DNA from: JANWWM01 sp046292465
GTDB lineage: Bacteria; Bacteroidota; Chlorobiia; Chlorobiales; Thermochlorobacteraceae
Assembly: GCA_046292465.1 (NCBI GenBank)
Contig: JBKBRB010000005.1
Coordinates: 1 to 64,000, forward strand
DNA: 64,000 bases
Reading direction: 5' to 3'
Each line of letters opens with the position of its first letter. Within the stretch, counting starts at the first letter, position 1. The translations under genes and the position numbers were made by a program. The notes under the pieces were generated by a model. The model had not been told where the DNA came from. It saw only the letters and a list, made by a program, of their open reading frames with translations, and did not search any database. Shown in pieces: positions 54,101-60,733 of this stretch.

Positions 54101-54221
54101 TAATGCCCCAAATGAAATTCCAGTTGTTAGCATTTGGCAATGCAATAACGGTATCAATCGCTTGCGCCGATGCAGAATAGCTAAGCCCCACCAACAGCAG
54201 CGTTGTCATCATTTTCTTCAT
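51186..54221 (-). CDS. T9SS-exported FG-GAP/VCBS-like protein with choice-of-anchor D domain
   Basis: A 1011-residue secreted protein. After the signal peptide (MKKMMTTLLLVGLSYSASAQ) comes a beta-propeller-like N-terminal part (about 20-275). Next are ASPM-SPD-2-Hydin-type (choice-of-anchor D) repeats (FGNVAINSRDSIAFTISNIGSAPLRL and FGQRRHNARSSYMLTVENRGTDTLEI). FG-GAP/PQQ-like repeats with DVNGDGIDDIV, DLNGDGVADVV, DFNGDGTVDIL and DITGDNTVDFV (calcium loops, about 545-910) follow. It ends with a type A sorting domain (EQNYPNPFNPTTVIRYQ to STKKLMFLK). It is probably a surface adhesion or scaffold protein. The last codons overlap the DUF169 gene. Confidence 0.85.
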   Translation of the reverse strand: MKKMMTTLLLVGLSYSASAQAIDTVIALPNANNWNFIWGITRIGDTLFLGDDSFGDIIKVTVRGDTLGRIDLPNFYNFNHGLEFDGTHFLVAQDYRFSGTRLYRFTRQGQVVDSIQFPFVIGDNNGPPMRAGGIGDIALDRNGHLWFAVYEPDNIPSSGGGSYPFAYAYKWDYLNNTLLDTVPLHNGQVQGIAVKGDTLFYVGDNFHNNQPERVYAVNLNSPTKDTLFSFPMPDPDNDQDPRGLYWDGNHLWSVAFRVGNNINRFRVLYRFRIDGSGSPKIALSTSTINFGNVAINSRDSIAFTISNIGSAPLRLNGITTTANHNFGISVGIDTLAVGATKTYFASFEPQNFGNQEADIFINSNDPTEPQKRLTLRGKGVYQGKYLHLGATQYDFGQRRHNARSSYMLTVENRGTDTLEIIGLTTKSENFYVDSLSLQAIPIRIAPQASSEVRVWFKAPATSGVVSDTLYVLSDAVNGAVQRLALRGEGISVNRELGAVLWQGTVPVNPATSFQDYSPVSMKPIPDVNGDGIDDIVLATENYWTLCINGNASGSMDIFWRFNTGTNNNNSGSVDRVGALQVAPDLNGDGVADVVIGCGGGNEEVYAISGKTGRLIWQWELFDSVNFALGDINGIDASRDFNGDGTVDILATSSATNSSGTQGRRSLYCLNGRTGQVLWQLPLNRFVDGVIATWLGGVVATNSQSDADNFIYGFDSTGVVRWSYNNNRPVWEMAKFQTAPNNQTVIVAEGTSTLASVSIKALSAQTGQLLWTGATGNGFYTDVKLTADFTNDNIPEVIAAGGYSAFVLNGATGATLWQNSLGSITLGAAELRKGNRSIDGATSAVAFATLDNRVLVYDAPTGQQRFVFNTGIGSNSTAAEQISIVDDITGDNTVDFVVTSRDGRIWCLSGGVGLSSTRERLAQKPQAFALEQNYPNPFNPTTVIRYQLPVASRVTLELFDVLGRKVATLVEAKQDAGFHEYVLNMSGFSSGMYFYRLKAADWSSTKKLMFLK

Positions 54222-54288
54222 GCGACACCTCGCTTTTGTTTGCAGTTTGGATTCACGATGAAAATTTAGAGAATTTATGGCACAATTA

Positions 54289-54319
54289 TTTGGAAAAAAA
54301 CGCAGATGTGCTATCTTTG
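54289..54319 (+). promoter_or_regulatory. Promoter of the SRP RNA
   Basis: TTTG (54289-54292), 19 bases, then TATCTTTG (54312-54319): an exact match to TTTG-N19-TAnnTTTG. The start site would be near 54326, about 60 bases before the SRP RNA core. Confidence 0.75.
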
Positions 54320-54356
54320 CGACCCCTGTTTTTTGAACGGCTATCGTAGGTATTAT

Positions 54357-54389
54357 CCCGAAAGTGTTGAAAAAGTATTAAGTTTCGGG
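54357..54389 (+). other. Hairpin overlapping the SRP RNA 5' end
   Basis: CCCGAAA (54357-54363) can pair with TTTCGGG (54383-54389), which includes the first bases of the SRP RNA stem (from 54387). This hairpin competes with the closing helix of the SRP RNA, or marks a site where the 5' leader is trimmed. Confidence 0.45.
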
Positions 54390-54489
54390 CAAGTCCTATA
54401 CAGCGTCCAGTAACTCAACCATGTCAGGTCCGGAAGGAAGCAGCATCCAGTTATTTTGGACGTGTGATATAGTCCGCTTGCCCTTTTTT
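54387..54489 (+). ncRNA. ffs: Signal recognition particle RNA (4.5S, small bacterial type)
   Basis: The conserved SRP domain IV loop is present: GTCAGGTCCGGAAGGAAGCA (54423-54442). Flanking strands form the long closing helix; GGGCAAG (54387-54393) pairs with CTTGCCC (54477-54483), followed by a T6 run that would end transcription. Length is about 97 bases plus tail. It guides ribosomes with signal sequences via Ffh. A consensus promoter lies upstream. The downstream deoxyhypusine-synthase-like gene follows after 60 bases. Confidence 0.93.
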
Positions 54490-54549
54490 ATTTGCAATCA
54501 CTTTTGCAGTAACGATTTTTCTTCTAACCATCTAAACGATACAGTGAAA

Positions 54550-55611
54550 ATGTCAGACCAAAAGACTTTCAGCAAAGCGGATTTCTTAAAAGACACCATT
54601 GAGCACATCGACATGAAGCAATACAATGTTGTGCCGATGGTTTCAGCGATGGAAAAAATGGCATTCCAAGCACGCAACCTTAATCGTGCGGCAAAGATTT
54701 ACGACATGATGCTTTCAGACAAAGACTGTGCGATTATTCTCACGCTTGCAGGTTCGCTTATCAGTGCAGGCTTGAAGCAAATCATCATTGATATGATTGA
54801 ACACAACATGGTCGATGCCGTTGTCTCTACGGGGGCGAACATCATTGACCAAGATTTCTTCGAGGCTCTTGGCTTTAAGCACTACATCGGCACGCCTTTC
54901 GTTGACGACGCCATTTTGCGCGAACTTCACATCGACCGCATCTACGACACCTACATCGACGAAGACGATTTGCGCGTGTGCGACGACACCACCGCCAAAA
55001 TTTTCGGCTCGCTTCCGCCGAAGCCCTACTCTTCGCGCGAATTGATGATTGAATTTGGAAAGTATTTGGAAAAGCATCACCCCAACGCCAACTCTATTGT
55101 GCTTTCCGCTTACCGCAAGGGCGTTCCGATTTTCATTCCGGCGTTCAGCGATTGCTCGGCAGGTTTCGGCATTGTGCATCATCAATGGAACAATCCTGAT
55201 TCGCACATCTCGTTTGATTCGGGCAAAGACTTTTTGGAATTGACGCGCATTAAAATCGAAAATCCGACAACGGGCATTTTCATGATTGGCGGCGGCGTTC
55301 CGAAAAACTTCACGCAAGACATTGTCGTCGCAGCAGAAGTCTTGGGCTATGAAAATGTTTCCATGCACAAATATGCGATTCAACTTACCGTTGCCGATGA
55401 GCGCGACGGTGCACTTTCAGGCTCAACCTTAAAAGAAGCCAGTTCGTGGGGCAAGGTCGACACGGCTTATGAACAAATGGTTTTCGGCGAAGCCACCGTT
55501 ACCTTCCCGCTCATTGCCGGCTACGGCTATCACAAAGGTTCGTGGAAAGGGCGCGTTGCAAAAAACTTCAATGCGATGCTCGCTACAAAGCATACGGTCG
55601 AGACGAATTAA
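54550..55611 (+). CDS. Deoxyhypusine synthase-family protein
   Basis: A 353-residue NAD-dependent enzyme of the DHS family. Signatures are AMEKMAFQARNLNRAAKIYDMML, LTLAGSLISAGLKQIIIDMIEHNMVDAVVSTGANI, AYRKGVPIFIPAFSDCSAGFGI and FMIGGGVPKNF. The C-terminal active-site block is ADERDGALSGSTLKEASSWGK, with the lysine that forms the covalent intermediate. Bacteria have no eIF5A; characterised bacterial homologues make homospermidine or long guanidino-polyamines. The real product is unknown. ATG at 54550 (MSDQKTFSKADFLKDT) is the start; an ATG at 54421 lies inside the SRP RNA and is rejected. Confidence 0.87.
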   Translation: MSDQKTFSKADFLKDTIEHIDMKQYNVVPMVSAMEKMAFQARNLNRAAKIYDMMLSDKDCAIILTLAGSLISAGLKQIIIDMIEHNMVDAVVSTGANIIDQDFFEALGFKHYIGTPFVDDAILRELHIDRIYDTYIDEDDLRVCDDTTAKIFGSLPPKPYSSRELMIEFGKYLEKHHPNANSIVLSAYRKGVPIFIPAFSDCSAGFGIVHHQWNNPDSHISFDSGKDFLELTRIKIENPTTGIFMIGGGVPKNFTQDIVVAAEVLGYENVSMHKYAIQLTVADERDGALSGSTLKEASSWGKVDTAYEQMVFGEATVTFPLIAGYGYHKGSWKGRVAKNFNAMLATKHTVETN

Positions 55612-55651
55612 CTTCTGTTCAGACCTGTGCTCTAAAAACAGCAAGGACGAC

Positions 55652-55680
55652 GTGAGGGGGAAATTCTCTCACTGCTTTTT
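55652..55680 (+). terminator. Likely terminator after the DHS-like gene
   Basis: GTGAGGG (55652-55658) pairs with CTCTCAC (55666-55672) with one G-U pair, over a short loop, followed by TGCTTTTTATC. It lies 41 bases after the DHS-like stop and 49 before the transaldolase start. Confidence 0.55.
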
Positions 55681-55720
55681 ATCTTGGCGTTGTTTTTCAA
55701 CCTTTTAACTCTTACCGACA

Positions 55721-56395
55721 ATGCAATTTTTCATTGACACGGCGAATTTAGATGAAATCCGCGAGGCGCAAAGTCTTGGGGTCTTAGATGGCGTTACCAC
55801 AAATCCATCGCTGATTGCCAAGGAAGTCAAACCGCTCACCTATGAAGCGTTCCGAGACCACATCAAAAAAATCTGCGAGATGGTTCACGGTCCTGTCAGC
55901 GCGGAAGTAACCACGCTCAAAGCCAGCGAAATGGTTGTCGAAGGTGAAGCCCTTGCCGAAATTCACGAAAACGTGGTGGTCAAATGCCCATTGACCGTTG
56001 AAGGCATCAAAGCCATTAAGGCACTTTCGTCCAAAGGCATTCGCACAAATGCGACCCTAATTTTTTCGCCTAATCAAGCCTTGCTTGCCGCAAAAGCGGG
56101 CGCAACCTATGTCAGCCCCTTTGTCGGACGCTTGGACGATGTTTCCACTGACGGCATGTTGCTTATTGAGCAAATCGTTACTATTTTCCGCAACTACGAA
56201 ATTCCAACCCAAGTTTTGGCGGCGAGCATTCGCCACCCCGTCCACGTCGTTGAGTGCTCACTTCTTGGCGCCGATGTAGCGACGATTCCTTTCAAAGTGA
56301 TTGAGCAACTTGCTAAACATCCGCTTACCGATATTGGATTACAAAAATTTATGGACGATGTCAAAGCCTTGCGCGAAAAGGTCGCCAAAGTGTAA
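55721..56395 (+). CDS. Transaldolase, TalC/FSA type
   Basis: A 224-residue TIM-barrel enzyme of the small (subfamily 4/5) transaldolase group, shared with fructose-6-phosphate aldolase. Signatures are MQFFIDTANLDEIREAQSLGVLDGVTTNPSLIAKE, the Schiff-base lysine in NVVVKCPLTVEGIKA, and TNATLIFSPNQALLAAKAGATYVSPFVGRLDD. It moves dihydroxyacetone units in the pentose phosphate pathway. Single start ATG, normal length. Confidence 0.93.
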   Translation: MQFFIDTANLDEIREAQSLGVLDGVTTNPSLIAKEVKPLTYEAFRDHIKKICEMVHGPVSAEVTTLKASEMVVEGEALAEIHENVVVKCPLTVEGIKAIKALSSKGIRTNATLIFSPNQALLAAKAGATYVSPFVGRLDDVSTDGMLLIEQIVTIFRNYEIPTQVLAASIRHPVHVVECSLLGADVATIPFKVIEQLAKHPLTDIGLQKFMDDVKALREKVAKV

Positions 56396-56456
56396 TTTTT
56401 ATCGTTGTGAAGAGCGTCGTTAGTACGTTCTTCCGTTTTTCACAACCTACAATAAT

Positions 56457-56657
56457 ATGAGTGTCATGAAAGCCTACGAAGAACTCAAAGCGATGGTCGC
56501 TTCCTTTGAAGAGGATTTTCGCAAGTTTTACGAGAAGGGAAACAAATCTGCGGGCACGCGCGTGCGCAAACACATGGCGGATTTGAAGCGAAAAGCACAA
56601 GAAATTCGCCTCGAAGTTCAGTCCATGAAACAAGCCGAAAAGTCTGCCGACAAATAA
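56457..56657 (+). CDS. Histone H1-like (HC1-type) small protein
   Basis: A 66-residue lysine-rich protein (about one-fifth Lys) with the pattern of Bacteroidota histone H1-like proteins: LKAMVASFEEDFRKFYEKGNKSAGTRVRKHMADLKRKAQEIRLEVQ. Such proteins likely bind DNA or act as nucleoid-associated factors. ATG at 56457 (MSVMKAYEE) is used; one at 56466 is possible. A bidirectional terminator follows. Confidence 0.75.
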   Translation: MSVMKAYEELKAMVASFEEDFRKFYEKGNKSAGTRVRKHMADLKRKAQEIRLEVQSMKQAEKSADK

Positions 56658-56715
56658 CTATCAGAGCAAAGTCTACTTTCAGATAACTTCTTCGCTTTGC
56701 ACTTGAATTGAAAAC

Positions 56716-56752
56716 AAAAAGCCCAATGCTATCAACGCATCGGGCTTTTCTT
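56716..56752. terminator. Bidirectional terminator
   Basis: AAAAGCCC-A-ATGC on one side and GCAT-C-GGGCTTTT on the other form a stem with one mismatch and a 7-base loop (56716-56749), followed by TTCTTTTG. It separates the histone-like gene from the convergent membrane gene. Confidence 0.78.
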
Positions 56753-56772
56753 TTGCCTCACTCACGGCAATT

Positions 56773-57216
56773 TTAGTTCGTTGCCGGTATGGCTTGGCGG
56801 TTGTCGTCGTTCGTCGATGCCGATGGTCGCAAAAACCACAAGAGCGCAATAATGATGACTTGCGGCGTGTGAACAAAGGCAAAGTTCGACCAACTAATGA
56901 TTTGCTCCGCGTTCAATACCTCCACCGTCGAGGTGATGGCACCGACCACTTGCTCGACCACCACAATCCAGAGCAGTTTTTCGTATTTGACCACATCGGT
57001 TGCGATAATCGCATATGCGACCGCCAATACATACAAGACCATGCCGTATTGGTGAAAGACAATGCTGGTTTGAGAATTACTTGCGTAATCCTGCCAGCCG
57101 TATAGCGAAGCACCCCAACTCAAAAATATCGTTGAGCCAAGCGCGTTTAAGAGTTCCCAGGCGGCTAAAACCCACATCAAGCCTGAGAGCAGTTTGATTT
57201 TGGTGTTGCTATTCAT
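56773..57216 (-). CDS. Four-helix membrane protein, unknown family
   Basis: A 147-residue inner-membrane protein with four predicted helices (about 8-33, 52-74, 76-99 and 110-128) and a polar C-terminus. I do not recognise the family. It shares a pattern with both halves of the 327-residue protein upstream (57875-58858): AAWELLNALGSTIF near the start, then QYGMVLYVLAVAYAIIA, then YEKLLWIVVVEQVVGAITS, then an aliphatic last helix ending LLWFLRP. It is the last gene of a three-gene run, 56 bases after the NapH-like gene. No signal peptide. Confidence 0.65.
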   Translation of the reverse strand: MNSNTKIKLLSGLMWVLAAWELLNALGSTIFLSWGASLYGWQDYASNSQTSIVFHQYGMVLYVLAVAYAIIATDVVKYEKLLWIVVVEQVVGAITSTVEVLNAEQIISWSNFAFVHTPQVIIIALLWFLRPSASTNDDNRQAIPATN

Positions 57217-57272
57217 AATGAATCCTCCAAATGATTGTTAATGTTACTGAAAGAAAGAACAAAAAAAATCCG

Positions 57273-57866
57273 TCAGAGTCGCCTTGCAGGCTGTTGATTG
57301 AGAATCACAGGCTTACCGAAGACTTTTGAGAGACGAAACGAGCGCGTCCAAGTTTTGAGTCGCGCCCATCGCGCCACCAACAAGAGCGGACAAAAGTGCA
57401 CGCACGCACCTCGCTTTCCTAACAGCATCACTGACGCGCCTACCATCACGAAAAATGCCGCTTGCAATACATGCGCATCGAGGTTCGTGTAGTTAAACCC
57501 AAACGGCACAGTAATCAAGTGCATTATATCGGGACGAATGAGCCACGACACCGGTGCCCACAACACTGCCACTGCAAGCGTAAATGCACGCCAAAAATTT
57601 GCATTGAGTTTTACGCGCCGTCGTGCCAACGGCTCTGCCCAATCCTGCGCCGCGCCAAGCCAACACACCCAACTGCACACGATTGGACCGTTCGTTACTG
57701 TTATGACAATCACCGATGCCCAAAATATGCCTCCAACGACTGCCCAAACCACACTCGGCAAACGTGTTTCTATCAGCACAAGGTTAATTACAACAAACAC
57801 GGCTTGCACCGTGCGCCGTTGCCACAGCAACGCTCTTGACTCCTCTTCTGACTCTGCCTGTCGCAT
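57273..57866 (-). CDS. NapH/NosR-like membrane protein with two CxxxC motifs
   Basis: A 197-residue membrane protein with about five helices. Two motifs match the membrane part of NapH/NosR/CcoG-like proteins: GPIVCSWVCWLGAAQDW (Cys64, Cys68) and GKRGACVHFCPLLLVARW (Cys155, Cys159). The first motif has CW where the family has CP. The ferredoxin domain that usually follows is absent. Such domains pass electrons between quinone and other carriers, or bind metal. It lies between two copies of the four-helix module. It starts 8 bases after the 327-residue gene. Confidence 0.7.
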   Translation of the reverse strand: MRQAESEEESRALLWQRRTVQAVFVVINLVLIETRLPSVVWAVVGGIFWASVIVITVTNGPIVCSWVCWLGAAQDWAEPLARRRVKLNANFWRAFTLAVAVLWAPVSWLIRPDIMHLITVPFGFNYTNLDAHVLQAAFFVMVGASVMLLGKRGACVHFCPLLLVARWARLKTWTRSFRLSKVFGKPVILNQQPARRL

Positions 57867-57874
57867 CTTGCTTC

Positions 57875-58858
57875 CTATTTTGTATCGCTCTGAATCGCTA
57901 CGCTCACTTGTTGCTTCGGATATAGCACATAAAAGAGCAAAAGCGTAATGGCTTGCACCGAAAACACTGTGAGAAACTGCGGGAATAAAATGCTTCCAAA
58001 GAGCAACTCAATCACAGCACTTAGCGCGTTGATAATTTGTTGTGCCATCACAAATTCCAAGATTCGCAAATGCGAGAGCGGGAAATACGCGCCAAGCATC
58101 GTTGCCAAGCCAATGCCGAAGAGCATCACACCTTGCTGATTTCTCACGATGTGGTTGGCTTGCATCGCATTGAGCAAGTTCATTTCCGCTGTTCCATCGC
58201 TACTGATATTGGCAACGCCAATTTCCCAAAAGACCGTCGAGCCAAGTCCCCACAGCACCCACAACACACCAGCAACAAGACACATGGTTTGGATTGAAAA
58301 ACGTTGAAGCCAGGGCGAGAGCATTATGCCGAACCGTTTCTTTTGGGATAAAATTGCCAATTCCGCCTCTTTTGTGTGAGTGAAAATTTCGGTTGGAGCG
58401 TAACGCAAGAGCAACGCAGCAAGGGTTATATCAATCGCGCAAGCCGGAATTATTTGAGCGAGCGTTAATTCGCCTTGTGTGAAAGCGTAAAGTCCAAGCC
58501 CTGCCATTAAGAGCCTTGTCAAGGCGAGCACACGAATCAAATTCCGATAGCGCACTGGCTCAGTTGCCGCAAAGACGGCAAGCAAGGAAAGTTGAATCAC
58601 GAAAAAGCCGTATTGCCGAATGATTGAATGTGCATAAAGAAAACTTTCTTCGCCATTGATAAGCGTTGGAATGGGCAGTGCGAAAAACGGAGTTGAAATT
58701 TGCGCAAAGAAGATAAGACACACTGCAAATTCAAGTGCATAGAGCGCGGCTGAAATCAGCAGAAGCGTTCTTACTGCTCTGTTCGCACGAGGAGAAGAGA
58801 CGAAGAGTCCGCGGAAAAATGTTGCCGCTCTCGGCACAACCGAAGATACTACCGGCAT
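57875..58858 (-). CDS. Membrane protein with tandem four-helix modules
   Basis: A 327-residue inner-membrane protein of about eight helices in two halves. The N-half (about 25-150) has LLLISAALYALEFAVCLIFFA, QYGFFVIQLSLLAVFAA and YRNLIRVLALTRLLMAGLGL. The C-half (about 185-320) has VLWVLWGLGSTVF, QQGVMLFGIGLATMLGA and LRILEFVMAQQIINALSAVIELL, and ends LLLFYVLYP. The same pattern is in the 147-residue protein of the same operon. The linker is charged (AEIFTHTKEAELAILSQKKRF type). I do not know the family. It heads the three-gene run. Confidence 0.65.
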   Translation of the reverse strand: MPVVSSVVPRAATFFRGLFVSSPRANRAVRTLLLISAALYALEFAVCLIFFAQISTPFFALPIPTLINGEESFLYAHSIIRQYGFFVIQLSLLAVFAATEPVRYRNLIRVLALTRLLMAGLGLYAFTQGELTLAQIIPACAIDITLAALLLRYAPTEIFTHTKEAELAILSQKKRFGIMLSPWLQRFSIQTMCLVAGVLWVLWGLGSTVFWEIGVANISSDGTAEMNLLNAMQANHIVRNQQGVMLFGIGLATMLGAYFPLSHLRILEFVMAQQIINALSAVIELLFGSILFPQFLTVFSVQAITLLLFYVLYPKQQVSVAIQSDTK

Positions 58859-58959
58859 AAATGTAAAAGGTTACTGCGTTACTATAACTACTACAAAATA
58901 AAAATCAGAACTCCGCGATATAGGTTTCGGTGGTTTTTGGTTTGGAGCGTTGGCGAAAC

Positions 58960-59343
58960 TTACATTTTGTTTTTACCACTTCCAAATTTGTTTGTTTGCC
59001 GTCGCCGACTTTGGCGTTTGAAATCGTAAAAATGTAAGTCCATTTTCACCGTTTCATCGGCGTTGAATGTTACGCCTTCGTCTTGCAAGAGCCGTTTCAT
59101 CAGGTCAGGCGGTCCAAAGTGATGTTTGCCTGTGAGCGCGCCAAACCGATTGACGACACGGTGTGCTGGGACATCAGTTCCGACGCATTGACTTAACGCA
59201 TAGCCAACCATTCGCGCTGAAAGTTTCGCTCCAATTTTTTCAGCAATCGCGCCGTAAGTTGAGACTTTGCCTTCGGGAATTTGGCGCACTAATGCATAAA
59301 CTTTCTCGTAAAAATTTTCTTTCGCGGTCTCTTTTCTTGCCAC
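58960..59343 (-). CDS. Alkyltransferase-like protein (MGMT family, no catalytic Cys)
   Basis: A 127-residue protein with the MGMT C-terminal fold: FYEKVYALVRQIPEGKVSTYGAIAEKIGAKLSARMVGYALSQ (helix-turn-helix), then VPAHRVVNRFGALTG where O6-methylguanine methyltransferases have PCHRV. The alkyl-acceptor Cys is Ala60, so it cannot repair by alkyl transfer. ATL proteins bind alkylated guanine and pass it to nucleotide excision repair. The C-terminus is unusually basic (RQSRRRQTNKFGSGKNKM). It starts 6 bases after the dapA stop, so they share a transcript. Confidence 0.92.
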   Translation of the reverse strand: MARKETAKENFYEKVYALVRQIPEGKVSTYGAIAEKIGAKLSARMVGYALSQCVGTDVPAHRVVNRFGALTGKHHFGPPDLMKRLLQDEGVTFNADETVKMDLHFYDFKRQSRRRQTNKFGSGKNKM

Positions 59344-59349
59344 TTTCAG

Positions 59350-60258
59350 TTATGCGACGCTTTCAGGTTTGAGCAATCCGAGCCGTTCCATTTCCGCATC
59401 GAGTTTGGCTTTTGCCGCCGCAGTGGCTTCAACCATAGGCAAGCGATAGACTTCTTCAATCAATCCCATTTTGGACATCACATATTTGACAGGAATTGGA
59501 TTGGACTCGATGAAGTTCATCAAGAAGAGGTTGATGTAGCAGTGATGCAAGCGTTGGGCTTCGGCGAGATTGCCTGCAAAGACGGCTTCGACAAGGGCTT
59601 TGACGGCTTTGGGCACTTCGTTTGCCGCAACGGAAATCACGCCGTCGGCTCCCATTGCCATCATGGCGAGCGTAAGCGGGTCGTCGCCTGAAAGCACAGC
59701 AAGGTGGTCGGGGCGATTGCGCAAGAGTTCCATCACTTGCACCATGTTGCCTGAGGCTTCTTTAATGGCGATGATATTTGGCGCGTCGCTTGCAAGGCGA
59801 AGCATGGTCTCGACGCTGACATTGCTACTGGTGCGAGTTGGCACGTTGTAAAGAATCACGGGCACAGAGACGGCATCGGCAACGGCGCGGAAATGGCGAT
59901 AGTAGCCTTCTTGTGTGGGCTTGTTGTAGTAGGGCGCAACGGAAAGAATGGCTTCTGCGCCGGCTTTTTCGGCGGCTTTGGCGAGCTCAACGGCGTGATG
60001 CGTTGAATTGCTTCCTGCCCCTGCCATCACGCGAATTCTGCCTCGCGCTTCGTCTTTAACAATTTCGATAATGCGTCGCTGTTCGTCGGCGGAAAGCACA
60101 GGGGCTTCTCCCGTTGTGCCACATGGAATCAACATATCTGTTCCACCTTCGATGTGAAAGTTCACCAATCGGCGAAGCGCAACTTCGTCGAGCGATTCAT
60201 CGCGCTTGAACGGCGTTACAAGGGCAACGGCAGAGCCAGAAATTGTGCGTCTTTTCAT
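59350..60258 (-). CDS. dapA: 4-hydroxy-tetrahydrodipicolinate synthase
   Basis: A 302-residue TIM-barrel enzyme that joins pyruvate and aspartate semialdehyde in lysine and diaminopimelate synthesis. Landmarks are GGTDMLIPCGTTGEAPVLS (substrate Thr-Thr), the Tyr in VPVILYNVPTRTSSNVS, the Schiff-base Lys in IIAIKEASGN, and GDDPLTLAMMAMGADGVISV. The C-terminus has ESNPIPVKYVMSKMG. ATG at 60258 (MKRRTISGSAVALVTPFK) is used over a TTG four codons earlier. Confidence 0.97.
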   Translation of the reverse strand: MKRRTISGSAVALVTPFKRDESLDEVALRRLVNFHIEGGTDMLIPCGTTGEAPVLSADEQRRIIEIVKDEARGRIRVMAGAGSNSTHHAVELAKAAEKAGAEAILSVAPYYNKPTQEGYYRHFRAVADAVSVPVILYNVPTRTSSNVSVETMLRLASDAPNIIAIKEASGNMVQVMELLRNRPDHLAVLSGDDPLTLAMMAMGADGVISVAANEVPKAVKALVEAVFAGNLAEAQRLHHCYINLFLMNFIESNPIPVKYVMSKMGLIEEVYRLPMVEATAAAKAKLDAEMERLGLLKPESVA

Positions 60259-60411
60259 GATTTGAAACAAAGGTTTGATGTTGTCAAAGATTGATGGAAA
60301 TTTAAGCGTTTGCGTGCGAATTCAGACTCGAATTTTTGAAACCTTACCTGCACTTTCACGATGAAAAAATTGAAGGCAGTTCAACTTAAAATCTGTGGGA
60401 GGGAGCGAACG

Positions 60412-60579
60412 ATGTGGAGCATTTGGATTCTCTTTGCGGTCGTCGGAATTCTGCGCACCCTTTCTTTCTTGATTGAGGAAGCCCGACAAAAGAAACATGG
60501 GATTCATTATCCTATCGCACGGCATCTTTCGGCGTTGGACTTTCATCAACCCCTGAACACGCCCAAGAGCGTCGTTTAG
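60412..60579 (+). CDS. Small single-helix membrane protein
   Basis: A 55-residue protein beginning MWSIWILFAVVGILRTLSFLIEEARQKK, one membrane helix and a short hydrophilic tail. The ATG at 60412 has a good Shine-Dalgarno (GGGAGG at 60397-60402); a start at 60361 adds 17 residues without one. I do not recognise it. It lies 155 bases before pstB on the same strand and may be part of the phosphate region, or independent. Confidence 0.45.
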   Translation: MWSIWILFAVVGILRTLSFLIEEARQKKHGIHYPIARHLSALDFHQPLNTPKSVV

Positions 60580-60733
60580 TTCTTGCCGATGGTGGTTGAG
60601 TTTTTAGATTGCACTGCACTTTGCGCCATGTATCCCCTTATGCTTGAAACAATTTCTTAACATAATCGGCGCGCACTTTTTCTTAACTTTATTGCTCAAA
60701 ATATCTTCAAAACCCTGATTTAAGTTGAACGGA

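Noticed and set aside
54421..54549. N-terminal extension of the DHS-like gene from an ATG at 54421
   Set aside because: This ATG lies in the conserved loop of the SRP RNA; the ATG at 54550 fits the family start.
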